In this document: positions 5,400-12,273 of the stretch, piece after piece
How the letters are laid out: each line of letters opens with the position of its first letter
How positions within the stretch are numbered: the stretch's first letter is position 1
Source of the DNA: Methanomassiliicoccaceae archaeon
GTDB lineage: Archaea > Thermoplasmatota > Thermoplasmata > Methanomassiliicoccales > Methanomethylophilaceae
Assembly (NCBI GenBank): GCA_009778275.1
Contig: WRKC01000086.1
Span: 1 to 13,676 of the forward strand
Direction: 5' to 3'
Length of the DNA: 13,676 nucleotides
Program-made: the position numbers and the translations under genes
The notes under the pieces: generated by a model
The model's input: the letters and a program-made list of their open reading frames with translations, nothing else
Database searches by the model: none
What the model was told of the DNA's origin: nothing

Positions 5400-7831
5400 T
5401 CCTCCTCCTCATCGGGGATTATCGGCTGGACGGCCGCTATTTTGTCGCCGTTCCTCATGTCCATGATACGAACGCCTTTCGCGTTGCGGCCGGTCTCTCT
5501 TATCTCGTCGACGTTCATGCGTATCATTTTTCCATGCTCGCTGGTCACCATGAGTTGATCCCCGCCGGCAACTTTCCTCACCGACACCACTTTGCCGTTC
5601 CTTTCGTCCGTCTTTATCGTGATGACGCCCTTTGCCCCGCGGTTCGTCTGCCTGTAATCGTTAACGTCCGATATCTTGCCGTATCCGTTCTCGGTGACCG
5701 TCAAGAGCTTATCCTCGGAACGCACGACCGCCATGGAAACGACCGAATCGTCCCCGCTGAGGGTCATTCCTATGACGCCCATGGTATCTCTTCCCGTAGG
5801 CCGGACATTCGACTCCCTGAACCTCACCGCCTGGCCGTTCCTGGTGGCGAGGATGATCTGATCCTCCTCTTCGGTGATGGATGTCTCTATCAGTTCGTCG
5901 CCCTCCTCGAACTTTATCGCCTTGATGCCTTTCGACCTTACGTTCCTGTATGCGCTGAGGCTCGTCTTCTTCAGCAGCCCGTTCTTCGTACAGAAGGCCA
6001 GATACTGATCTTCGGGGAAGTCGTGGACGCATATGGTATTCACGACCATCTCCTTCGGCTCCAGATCCGGAAGGAGGTTGACGATCGGTTTCCCTTTGGA
6101 CTGCCTGCTCCCCTCTGGGACCCTGTATCCCTTGAGCCAGTGCAGCCTCCCGTGGTTCGTGATGAACATCAGATAGTCATGGGAGGAGCAGATGAACATG
6201 CTTGAAACGTAGTCCTCCTCTTTGGTCTGCATACCTATCAATCCCACTCCCCCTCTTGCCTGCTGCCTGTACGTGCTGAGCGGTATCCTTTTGATGTAAT
6301 TGTCGGCGGAGATGGTTATCACCACCTCCTCGATCGGGATGAGATCCTCCTCGTCGATGTCCAAGGCGTTCTCGTTGATGGCCGTTCTGCGTTCGTCCCC
6401 GTATGACTCCTTCATCTCTTTCAGTTCATCCTTGATAATCGCAAGGACCCTGCCCTGGTTGTCAAGTATGTCGCGTAGGTCCTTCATCAGCAGACCGAGC
6501 TGCTCGTATTCTTCCTTAAGAGCCTCTATCTCAAGGCCGGTCAGCTTCTGCAGCCTCATGTCCAATATGGCCTTCGCCTGTTCCTCGTCTATTCCGAGAA
6601 GACCGCGCAACCCCTCATTTGCCTCCGCTGGGTCCTTTGATGCACGGATCAGGGCTATCGTCTCATCCAGCATATTGAGGGCTTTCATCAGCCCTTCCAA
6701 AATATGGTAGCGTTTCTCCGCCTGCTCAAGTTCGTACCTCGTCCTGCGGACGACCACTTCCGCCCTGTATCCGATGTAGTTGCCGATTATGTCCTTCAGC
6801 GTAAGCAGGGTCGGTTTGTTGTTCACTAGTGCGAGATTGATTATTCCGTAGGTGATCTCCATCTGCGTCCTTTTGAAAAGGTTCTCAAGGACCACGTTGT
6901 CGATCGCGTCCCTGTGAAGCTCGATGACCACCCTCATTCCGTTCCTGTCGGATTCATCCCTCAGGTCGGTTATGTCCTCAAGCACTTTGTTCTTGACGTG
7001 CTCTGCTATCGTCTCAATGAGCGCGGCCTTGTTCACCTGATACGGCAGCTCATCTATGATTATGCTGCTCTTGCCGTTCCCGATGTCCTCGAAATGGGTG
7101 TTCGCCCTGATCTTTATCTTCCCTCTGCCGGTGGTGTACGCTGATACTATCCCTCCGAGACCGTAGACCGTTCCTCCCGTAGGGAAATCCGGCCCTTTGA
7201 CGAACCTCATCAGGTCATAGACGTCCGCTTCCGGGTTATCGATCGAGTGGATGATCGCATCGCATACCTCCGAGAGATTATGCGGCGGCATCTTGGTCGC
7301 CATTCCCACCGCTATCCCGTCGGAGCCGTTCACCAAAAGGTTCGGGAACTTTGCCGGAAGGACGCTCGGCTCTTTCAGCGAACCGTCGAAGTTGTCCACG
7401 AAATCCACCGTGTCCTTGTCCAGGTCGGCGAGGAGGTCGCCCGATATCTTGGACAGACGGGCCTCTGTGTAACGCATCGCAGCGGGGGAGTCCCCGTCCA
7501 CCGACCCGAAGTTCCCCTGACCGTCCACCAGCGGATATCTGAGGGAGAACGGCTGCGCCATCCTTACCATTGACTCATAGGCGGCGGAATCACCGTGCGG
7601 GTGATACTTACCCAGCACTTCTCCCACTACTCTTGCGGATTTCTTGTGCGGCCTGTTATGCGGCAGGCCGAGCTCGGACATCGCATACAGTATCTTCCTG
7701 TGGACTGGTTTCAGCCCATCTCTTATGTCCGGAAGGGCGCGCCCAACAATGACGCTCATCGAGTAATCGATGTACGCCCTCTTCATCTCCTTCTCGATGC
7801 TCTGGGGTATGATCTTCTTTTTCTCTTCCAT
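5396..7831 (-). CDS. gyrA: DNA gyrase subunit A (bacterial type)
   Basis: This 811-aa protein is the DNA cleavage and rejoining subunit of type IIA topoisomerase, which with GyrB introduces negative supercoils using ATP. The N-terminal breakage-reunion domain is complete: RALPDIRDGLKPVHRKILYAM (31-51), HPHGDSAAYESMVRMAQPF (77-95) and AAMRYTEARL with catalytic Tyr121 preceded by Arg120. A coiled-coil tower follows (about 360-480), and a C-terminal six-blade beta-pinwheel (about 500-805) wraps DNA. The GyrA box, QRRGGKG in E. coli, reads QARGGVG here (524-530), keeping the RGG core. The acidic end is DEEEE. The start lies four bases after the gyrB stop, with GTGAT as a short ribosome binding site. 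A small membrane protein gene overlaps its 3' end. It is gyrase rather than topoisomerase IV because of the recognisable GyrA box. Confidence 0.98.
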   Translation of the reverse strand: MEEKKKIIPQSIEKEMKRAYIDYSMSVIVGRALPDIRDGLKPVHRKILYAMSELGLPHNRPHKKSARVVGEVLGKYHPHGDSAAYESMVRMAQPFSLRYPLVDGQGNFGSVDGDSPAAMRYTEARLSKISGDLLADLDKDTVDFVDNFDGSLKEPSVLPAKFPNLLVNGSDGIAVGMATKMPPHNLSEVCDAIIHSIDNPEADVYDLMRFVKGPDFPTGGTVYGLGGIVSAYTTGRGKIKIRANTHFEDIGNGKSSIIIDELPYQVNKAALIETIAEHVKNKVLEDITDLRDESDRNGMRVVIELHRDAIDNVVLENLFKRTQMEITYGIINLALVNNKPTLLTLKDIIGNYIGYRAEVVVRRTRYELEQAEKRYHILEGLMKALNMLDETIALIRASKDPAEANEGLRGLLGIDEEQAKAILDMRLQKLTGLEIEALKEEYEQLGLLMKDLRDILDNQGRVLAIIKDELKEMKESYGDERRTAINENALDIDEEDLIPIEEVVITISADNYIKRIPLSTYRQQARGGVGLIGMQTKEEDYVSSMFICSSHDYLMFITNHGRLHWLKGYRVPEGSRQSKGKPIVNLLPDLEPKEMVVNTICVHDFPEDQYLAFCTKNGLLKKTSLSAYRNVRSKGIKAIKFEEGDELIETSITEEEDQIILATRNGQAVRFRESNVRPTGRDTMGVIGMTLSGDDSVVSMAVVRSEDKLLTVTENGYGKISDVNDYRQTNRGAKGVITIKTDERNGKVVSVRKVAGGDQLMVTSEHGKMIRMNVDEIRETGRNAKGVRIMDMRNGDKIAAVQPIIPDEEEE

Positions 7832-7835
7832 GATA

Positions 7836-9746
7836 TCACACGTCCAGGTTGATCACTTCGTGAGCATGTTCGATTATGAACTCTCTTCTCGGCTCAACAT
7901 CGTCGCCCATCAGTATTGAGAACAGCTGGTCGGCGAGCATCGCGTCCTCTATCTCGACCCTCTTCATCAATCTGGTCTCCGGATCCATGGTCGTCTCCCA
8001 CAACTGCGTGGGGTTCATCTCTCCGAGACCCTTGTACCTGCTTACGTTGGCACCCGTTCCCAGTTCTTCCATGGCCTTTGCCATCTCTTCGTTATTGTAG
8101 GCGTAGATCTCTTTCTTCCCTTTGGAAACCCTGTACAAAGGCGGCATCGCCAGGAAAACGTGGCCGTTCTCGATCAGCGGCCTCATCTGCCTGTAGAATA
8201 ACGTGAGGAGAAGCGTTCCTATGTGCGCCCCGTCAACGTCCGCGTCGGTCATTATCACTATGCTGTGATATCTTATCTTGGCAAGATCGAACTCTGTCCC
8301 GAGCCCGCCGCCGATAGCTATCATCAGGTTCCTTATCTCCTCGCTGTCAAGGATTTTGTCCGGTCTTGCCTTTTCCACATTCAGGATCTTTCCGCGCAAA
8401 GGAAGGATCGCCTGGAATGCACGGTCTCTTCCTTGTTTTGCGCTTCCGCCTGCGGATTCGCCTTCCACAATGTACAACTCGCATTTTGCCGGATCCTTCT
8501 CAGAACAGTCAGCGAGTTTTCCGGGGAGTGTGCTCGATCCGAATGCGGTCTTCCTCCTCATCGTCTCGGCCAGTTTCTGCTTGGCCGCCCTTATCTCCAG
8601 CGCAGATATTCCTTTCCTGACCACCTGGGTCGCAACGGCCGGATTCTCAAGGAAGTATTCGGCAAGCTTCTCGTTCATGAACGTGGAAACTGCCTTCTGA
8701 GCGATGCTGCTTCCGAGCTTCGACTTTGTCTGCCCCTCGAACTGCGGTTCGGGCATCCTTATGCTGATTATCGCCGTGAGCCCCTCTCTGACGTCGCTTC
8801 CTTCAAAGGTAGTGTCCTTGAGCAGTCCGTTCTCCTTGCCGTAATCGTTGATGGTCTTTGTCAAGGACGACCTGAACCCGGTCAGGTGGGTCCCTCCTTC
8901 CGGAGTGTATATTGTGTTGACAAAGGAATCGATCTCTTCGTTGTACCCGTCCGTGTACTGGAGGGCGATATCTATCATCACCCCGTTCTTCTCTCCGGAG
9001 AGTGCTATGGGGGGGCTGTGGATCGCTGTCTTCGACCTGTTGAGATATTGAACGAACTCGGATACCCCGCCTTCATAATGGAATTTTTCAGATCTTCCCG
9101 TTCTTTTGTCCTCAAAAAGGATAGTTGCTTCTTTGTTGAGGAATGCTTGATTCCTGAACCTGTTCTGAAGGACCTCAAAGTCAAAGACGGTCGTCTCAAA
9201 TATGTCGTCGTCAGGATAGAAAGTTATTGTCGTGCCCGTCTTATCCGAAACACCTATCGTCTCCACCGGGCCGTCGGGTATGCCGATATGATAGGTCTGC
9301 CTGTACATCTTGCCGTCCCTTTCAACGATAGCTGTCAGATGCTTGGACAGAGCGTTGACGACTGAAACGCCCACCCCGTGGAGTCCGCCCGCTACCTTGT
9401 ATGCGTTCTGGTTGAACTTCCCTCCCGCATGAAGATCCGTAAGGCACATTTCCAACGCATCTTTGCCTTCTTCCTTGTTCATTCCGACAGGGATGCCTCT
9501 TCCGTCATCGTTGACGGTAACGGAACCGTCCTCGTTTATGTAAACGCTGACCTTTTTTGCAAAGCCGGCCATCACTTCATCGATGCCGTTGTCAACCACC
9601 TCGTAGACAAGGTGATGAAGCCCTCTGCCGTCTGTGCTGCCTATGTACATTCCCGGTCTCTTTCTGACCGCTTCCAATCCTTTCAGTGCGACTATGCTGT
9701 CTGCATTATACTCTTCGCGTAGTCCCTGCTGTTTTTTCCCATCCAT
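7836..9746 (-). CDS. gyrB: DNA gyrase subunit B (bacterial type)
   Basis: This 636-aa protein is the ATPase subunit of gyrase, of the length usual outside the gamma-proteobacteria. It has a GHKL ATP-binding domain (EVVDNGIDE at 49-57 with catalytic Glu49 and Mg-binding Asn53, DDGRGIP at 80-86, GGLHGVGVSVVNALS at 120-134), a transducer domain with Lys in the QTKSKLG loop (339-345), a TOPRIM domain (EGESAGG at 428-434 with Glu428, DADVDGAH at 501-508) and a C-terminal GyrA-binding part (YKGLGEMNPTQLWETTMDP at 571-589). The usual bacterial EGDSAGG is EGESAGG here, a conservative change. It is first in the operon gyrB-gyrA-98 aa. The start ATG at 9746 has CGGAG eight bases upstream and a TATA box at 9790-9797. 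Thermoplasmata and related archaea are known to have acquired gyrase from bacteria. Confidence 0.98.
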   Translation of the reverse strand: MDGKKQQGLREEYNADSIVALKGLEAVRKRPGMYIGSTDGRGLHHLVYEVVDNGIDEVMAGFAKKVSVYINEDGSVTVNDDGRGIPVGMNKEEGKDALEMCLTDLHAGGKFNQNAYKVAGGLHGVGVSVVNALSKHLTAIVERDGKMYRQTYHIGIPDGPVETIGVSDKTGTTITFYPDDDIFETTVFDFEVLQNRFRNQAFLNKEATILFEDKRTGRSEKFHYEGGVSEFVQYLNRSKTAIHSPPIALSGEKNGVMIDIALQYTDGYNEEIDSFVNTIYTPEGGTHLTGFRSSLTKTINDYGKENGLLKDTTFEGSDVREGLTAIISIRMPEPQFEGQTKSKLGSSIAQKAVSTFMNEKLAEYFLENPAVATQVVRKGISALEIRAAKQKLAETMRRKTAFGSSTLPGKLADCSEKDPAKCELYIVEGESAGGSAKQGRDRAFQAILPLRGKILNVEKARPDKILDSEEIRNLMIAIGGGLGTEFDLAKIRYHSIVIMTDADVDGAHIGTLLLTLFYRQMRPLIENGHVFLAMPPLYRVSKGKKEIYAYNNEEMAKAMEELGTGANVSRYKGLGEMNPTQLWETTMDPETRLMKRVEIEDAMLADQLFSILMGDDVEPRREFIIEHAHEVINLDV

Positions 9747-9769
9747 TTCCGCAACTCCGATAAATGACA

Positions 9770-9815
9770 GTGCGTGTATGCGTTACGCGTATTTATACGC
9801 GCGCACGCGTGCGCG
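9770..9815. repeat. Alternating pyrimidine-purine (Z-DNA-prone) tract with 16-bp palindrome
   Basis: Bases 9770-9815 alternate pyrimidine and purine in three blocks (9770-9783, 9784-9792, 9794-9815), broken at 9783/9784 and around 9793. The last block is 22 bases, mostly CG and CA/TG steps. Bases 9800-9815 are a perfect palindrome with halves CGCGCACG and CGTGCGCG, which overlaps by two bases the inverted repeat centred on the gyrB TATA box. Such sequence readily forms Z-DNA or a cruciform under negative supercoiling. Confidence 0.75.
9790..9797 (-). promoter_or_regulatory. gyrB TATA box inside an inverted repeat
   Basis: TATAAATA on the minus strand is a near-ideal archaeal TATA box. It predicts a start of transcription near 9766 and a leader of about 20 nt. 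It forms the centre of the inverted repeat CGCGTAT-TT-ATACGCG (9786-9801). Confidence 0.7.
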
Positions 9816-9826
9816 ACTGTTGCTCC

Positions 9827-9836
9827 ACTTTAAAGT
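9827..9836 (+). promoter_or_regulatory. Palindromic AT box, possible thiC promoter element
   Basis: ACTTTAAAGT is a perfect 10-bp palindrome. As a TATA-like element it would place the thiC start of transcription near 9857, giving a leader of about 35-45 nt. A second candidate, GAAATATT at 9875-9882, would give an almost leaderless message from ATG 9903. A small hairpin, AAAGG-AAA-CCTTT (9853-9865), lies between them. I cannot decide which box is used. Confidence 0.35.
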
Positions 9837-9902
9837 AGGATTGAAACGGAAAAAAGGAAACCTTTGGCAAATCTGAAATATTGACAACCGATGCCTGATT
9901 GC

Positions 9903-11195
9903 ATGAGCACCATAATGGAGGAGGCCCGCAGGGGCACCGGCCCGCTGACCAAGATAATAGCCGAAAAAGAGGGAGTGAGTGAAGAGTTCGTAAGGAACGG
10001 CATAGCCTCTGGGCGGATAGTGGTGCCATGCAACCCCATACACAACCCCGTACCGTCCGCGATCGGAGAGGGGATGGGCATCAAGGTCAATGTGAATCTC
10101 GGTACGTCCAGGGACATGAACGATCTGGGAACCGAGCTCAGGAAACTGGAGGTTGCGATAAAATACGGGGCGGATGCAGTGATGGACCTTAGCACCGGAG
10201 GAGATATCGACCACATCAGAAGGACGCTCATAGGCAAGGCCCCGATGATGATGGGTACGGTACCCATCTATCAAACGGGACTGACCGCTGCAAGAAAGGA
10301 TGCGGTGGTGGATATGACGGAGGATGACATCTTCGGCGGGATCGAGAAACACGCCAAGGATGGTGTGGATTTCATGACCGTCCACTGCGGCATCACGAAA
10401 GAGACGGTCGCTTGGCTCAAAAGGAACGATAGGATCACCGATGTCGTTTCAAGGGGCGGATCATTCCTTACGGCATGGATACTGCACAACGAGGAGGAGA
10501 ACCCCCTCTACAAGAACTTCGATTATCTTCTGGAAATGGCCAGGAATTATGAGTTTGCCCTTTCCCTCGGCGATGGTTTCCGTCCCGGATGCATAAGCGA
10601 TGCATCGGACCAGGCGCAGTTATCAGAATTGATGACACTGGGACAATTGGTGAAAAGATGCAGAGAAGCAGGAGTCCAAAGCATTGTGGAGGGCCCGGGG
10701 CACGTTCCGCTGGACCAGGTTCCGACGAATATGCTGCTGGAGAAAAGACTTTGCCACGACGCTCCGTTCTATGTCCTCGGGCCTCTTGTAACGGATATCG
10801 CCCCGGGATACGATCACATCGTCGGTGCGATCGGCGGTGCGGTGGCGGCGCAGCACGGTGCGGACTTCCTTTGCTACCTTACGCCGGCAGAGCATCTGTC
10901 CCTTCCCGATGTGGACGATGTGAAAGAGGGGCTCATCGCGTCGAAGATAGCGGCTCACGTGGGAGACCTCTGCAGAGGCAAAGGGATGGAGATGGACATC
11001 AAAATGGCTAAGGCGAGAAAGGCTCTCGATTGGAGCACCATGTTCGAGGTATGCATCGACCCTGAGAAAGCAAGAAGGTACAGGTCGAGAGGATGTACAA
11101 AAGAAGAGGATGGCTGTTCCATGTGCGGTGATGTCTGCGCCGTGAAGATCGTCAACAAGTATCTTCTCAAAAGCGGCCCGAAAGACGACTGCTGA
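9903..11195 (+). CDS. thiC: Phosphomethylpyrimidine synthase ThiC (HMP-P synthase)
   Basis: This radical-SAM enzyme of about 430 aa converts aminoimidazole ribonucleotide to the thiamine pyrimidine HMP-P. AIR is the product of PurM, encoded 7 kb upstream. Typical ThiC segments are MEEARRGTGPLTKIIAEKEGV at the start, GADAVMDLSTGGDID, VHCGITKETV, LSLGDGFRPGCISDASDQAQ, VEGPGHVPLDQVPTNM and PLVTDIAPGYDHIVGAIGG. The C-terminal iron-sulfur motif is C-SM-C-GDV-C (405, 408, 412 in this numbering), that is CX2CX3C; E. coli-type enzymes have CX2CX4C. The length agrees with archaeal/clostridial short forms that lack the bacterial N-terminal domain. The start is uncertain: ATG 9903 best matches archaeal homologues, ATG 9891 adds MPDC, ATG 9915 is also possible, and none has a clear ribosome binding site. 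The 3' end lies 6 bases from tRNA-Thr on the other strand. Confidence 0.96.
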   Translation: MSTIMEEARRGTGPLTKIIAEKEGVSEEFVRNGIASGRIVVPCNPIHNPVPSAIGEGMGIKVNVNLGTSRDMNDLGTELRKLEVAIKYGADAVMDLSTGGDIDHIRRTLIGKAPMMMGTVPIYQTGLTAARKDAVVDMTEDDIFGGIEKHAKDGVDFMTVHCGITKETVAWLKRNDRITDVVSRGGSFLTAWILHNEEENPLYKNFDYLLEMARNYEFALSLGDGFRPGCISDASDQAQLSELMTLGQLVKRCREAGVQSIVEGPGHVPLDQVPTNMLLEKRLCHDAPFYVLGPLVTDIAPGYDHIVGAIGGAVAAQHGADFLCYLTPAEHLSLPDVDDVKEGLIASKIAAHVGDLCRGKGMEMDIKMAKARKALDWSTMFEVCIDPEKARRYRSRGCTKEEDGCSMCGDVCAVKIVNKYLLKSGPKDDC

Positions 11196-11201
11196 TAGGT
11201 G

Positions 11202-11276
11202 TGGAGCCACTGGAGGGGATCGAACCCCCGGCCTACAGTTTACGAAACTGCCGCTCTACCGCTGAGCCACAGTGGC
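11202..11276 (-). tRNA. tRNA-Thr (anticodon CGT)
   Basis: The reverse complement gives a 75-nt cloverleaf. The acceptor stem GCCACTG/CAGTGGC is fully paired, the D stem is GCTC/GAGC, the anticodon stem is GCAGT/ACTGT with loop TTCGTAA giving anticodon CGT, and the T arm is GGGGG-TTCGATC-CCCTC. The discriminator is T, as usual for archaeal tRNA-Thr, and CCA is encoded (11202-11204). There is no intron. Confidence 0.97.
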
Positions 11277-11300
11277 ATTGGGACCGTTGATTGAGCCGTA

Positions 11301-11310
11301 GGATAAAAAG
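11301..11310 (-). promoter_or_regulatory. TATA box for tRNA-Thr
   Basis: CTTTTTATCC on the minus strand is centred about 29 bases upstream of the tRNA 5' end at 11276, as expected for an archaeal TATA box. Confidence 0.6.
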
Positions 11311-11360
11311 TTTTACTATGCCGACCGCAGAGATACCTGTCCGATAAACGATTTCGATAA

Positions 11361-11403
11361 GAACAAAGACCGCATCGGATCAACGATGCGACGCATTGCG
11401 GTC
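11361..11403 (-). terminator. Stem-loop plus T-rich run after the endonuclease IV-like gene
   Basis: Reading the minus strand from the stop codon, GACCGCA (11403-11397) can pair with TGCGGTC (11374-11368), followed by TTTGTTC. An inner stem of seven pairs, CGCATCG/CGATGCG with a 6-nt loop, competes for part of the same bases. Position and T-run suggest a terminator; the two exclusive folds could also be chance. Confidence 0.5.
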
Positions 11404-12214
11404 ACGTTCTCCTGTATTCGGGGAACATGTCCCTGAACACGACCGCATCTTTCGCAATCATCGGCGACTCGCATATGAACGTGCAATCCTGCTTTGAATT
11501 TTCAAGCACCTCTGCCAGAAGTTGCATGTCTGGGTCTTTTGCGCTTAGAGGAAGATGGGATATCTCTCCCCTCTCGCCGTACTTGATGCAGCTGATGTGC
11601 AGATGCGCTATTTCTCCGCAAAGCGGGAAGAATTCGTCTATCAGCCTCTTCATGTCCTCTTTCGTCCTGAGACACCCCACATCGCGCGCATGAACATGCG
11701 CGACATCCAGCACCGGCCTCACGCCGTCCACGCTGTCCATCACTTCCGCGATCTCTTTGAGCGTGCCGAACTGCCCCTTCTTGCCCATGGTCTCCACGCC
11801 GAGGATCACGTCCTTTATCCCCTCGTCATCCATCAGGTCTTTGCATTTCGTTAATCCTTCGACGACAGACCCCAATGCCGTGCCGGGGGACTTTCCGTAT
11901 GATGCCGCATGGATCACTATTATGTACGCGCCCAAAGCATGCGCCGCATGCACCGTGTCCATGACCCAGCCGATGCTCTTCTCTCTCGTCTCCTGTTCCT
12001 CGGAGTTGAAACTTACGAAATACGGCGCATGGCAGCTGAGCCTTATGTCGAGGCCTTTTGCCGCCTCTCCTATCGCCTTCGCCCTTTCCTGGGTTATCCT
12101 GGCGCCCCTCACGAACTCGACCTCAAGAGCATTCAGGCCTAATTCTTTCGTATAACGCAACGAGCCTTCGGGGGTCTTTCCCTCGCTCGGATATCCTGCC
12201 GGGCCAAAACGCAT
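11402..12214 (-). CDS. Endonuclease IV-like TIM-barrel protein (AP endonuclease family 2)
   Basis: This 270-aa protein has the sequence pattern of endonuclease IV, a three-zinc TIM-barrel enzyme that cuts DNA 5' to abasic sites. Metal-ligand candidates appear in the right order: His62 (SCHAPYFVSF), His102 (VIHAASYGKS), Glu141 (LGVETMGKKGQ), Asp170 and His173 (VLDVAHVHARD), His206 (HLHISC), His220 (EISHLPL) and Glu249 (ICESPM). The N-terminus MRFGPAGYPSEG resembles archaeal members. It could also be a xylose isomerase-like sugar isomerase/epimerase, which shares the barrel, but the metal pattern and the neighbouring glycosylase gene favour DNA repair. The start at 12214 has GAGGGG four bases upstream. 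It is divergent from the Ogg gene. The frame is complete, with TGA at the end followed by a hairpin. Confidence 0.85.
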   Translation of the reverse strand: MRFGPAGYPSEGKTPEGSLRYTKELGLNALEVEFVRGARITQERAKAIGEAAKGLDIRLSCHAPYFVSFNSEEQETREKSIGWVMDTVHAAHALGAYIIVIHAASYGKSPGTALGSVVEGLTKCKDLMDDEGIKDVILGVETMGKKGQFGTLKEIAEVMDSVDGVRPVLDVAHVHARDVGCLRTKEDMKRLIDEFFPLCGEIAHLHISCIKYGERGEISHLPLSAKDPDMQLLAEVLENSKQDCTFICESPMIAKDAVVFRDMFPEYRRT

Positions 12215-12230
12215 GTCCCCTCAACGCTTT

Positions 12231-12241
12231 ACGCATATTTC
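12231..12241. promoter_or_regulatory. AT-rich box between the divergent repair genes
   Basis: ACGCATATTTC is the main AT-rich element of the 59-base gap. Its centre is about 23 bases from the endonuclease start (12214) and 37 bases from the ATG at 12274 of the glycosylase gene. It is a candidate TATA box for one or both genes; the match to a consensus is only moderate. Confidence 0.35.
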
Positions 12242-12273
12242 AGAGTTCCCCGGCCGTTCAAAACCCACGTCTG

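Noticed and set aside
8223..9365. Long open frame on the plus strand opposite gyrB (380 codons)
   Set aside because: It is the antisense of conserved TOPRIM and ATPase motifs; the translation has no family features and the start lacks any signal.
9747..9902. TPP riboswitch upstream of thiC
   Set aside because: The leader is at most about 75 bases and lacks the conserved thi-box sequences (CTGAGA and ACCTGA-type segments); only a 5-bp hairpin is present.
12058..12273. Extended N-terminus of the Ogg protein
   Set aside because: This part is antisense to the endonuclease IV-like coding region, and its translation has the proline/serine-rich look of a shadow frame.
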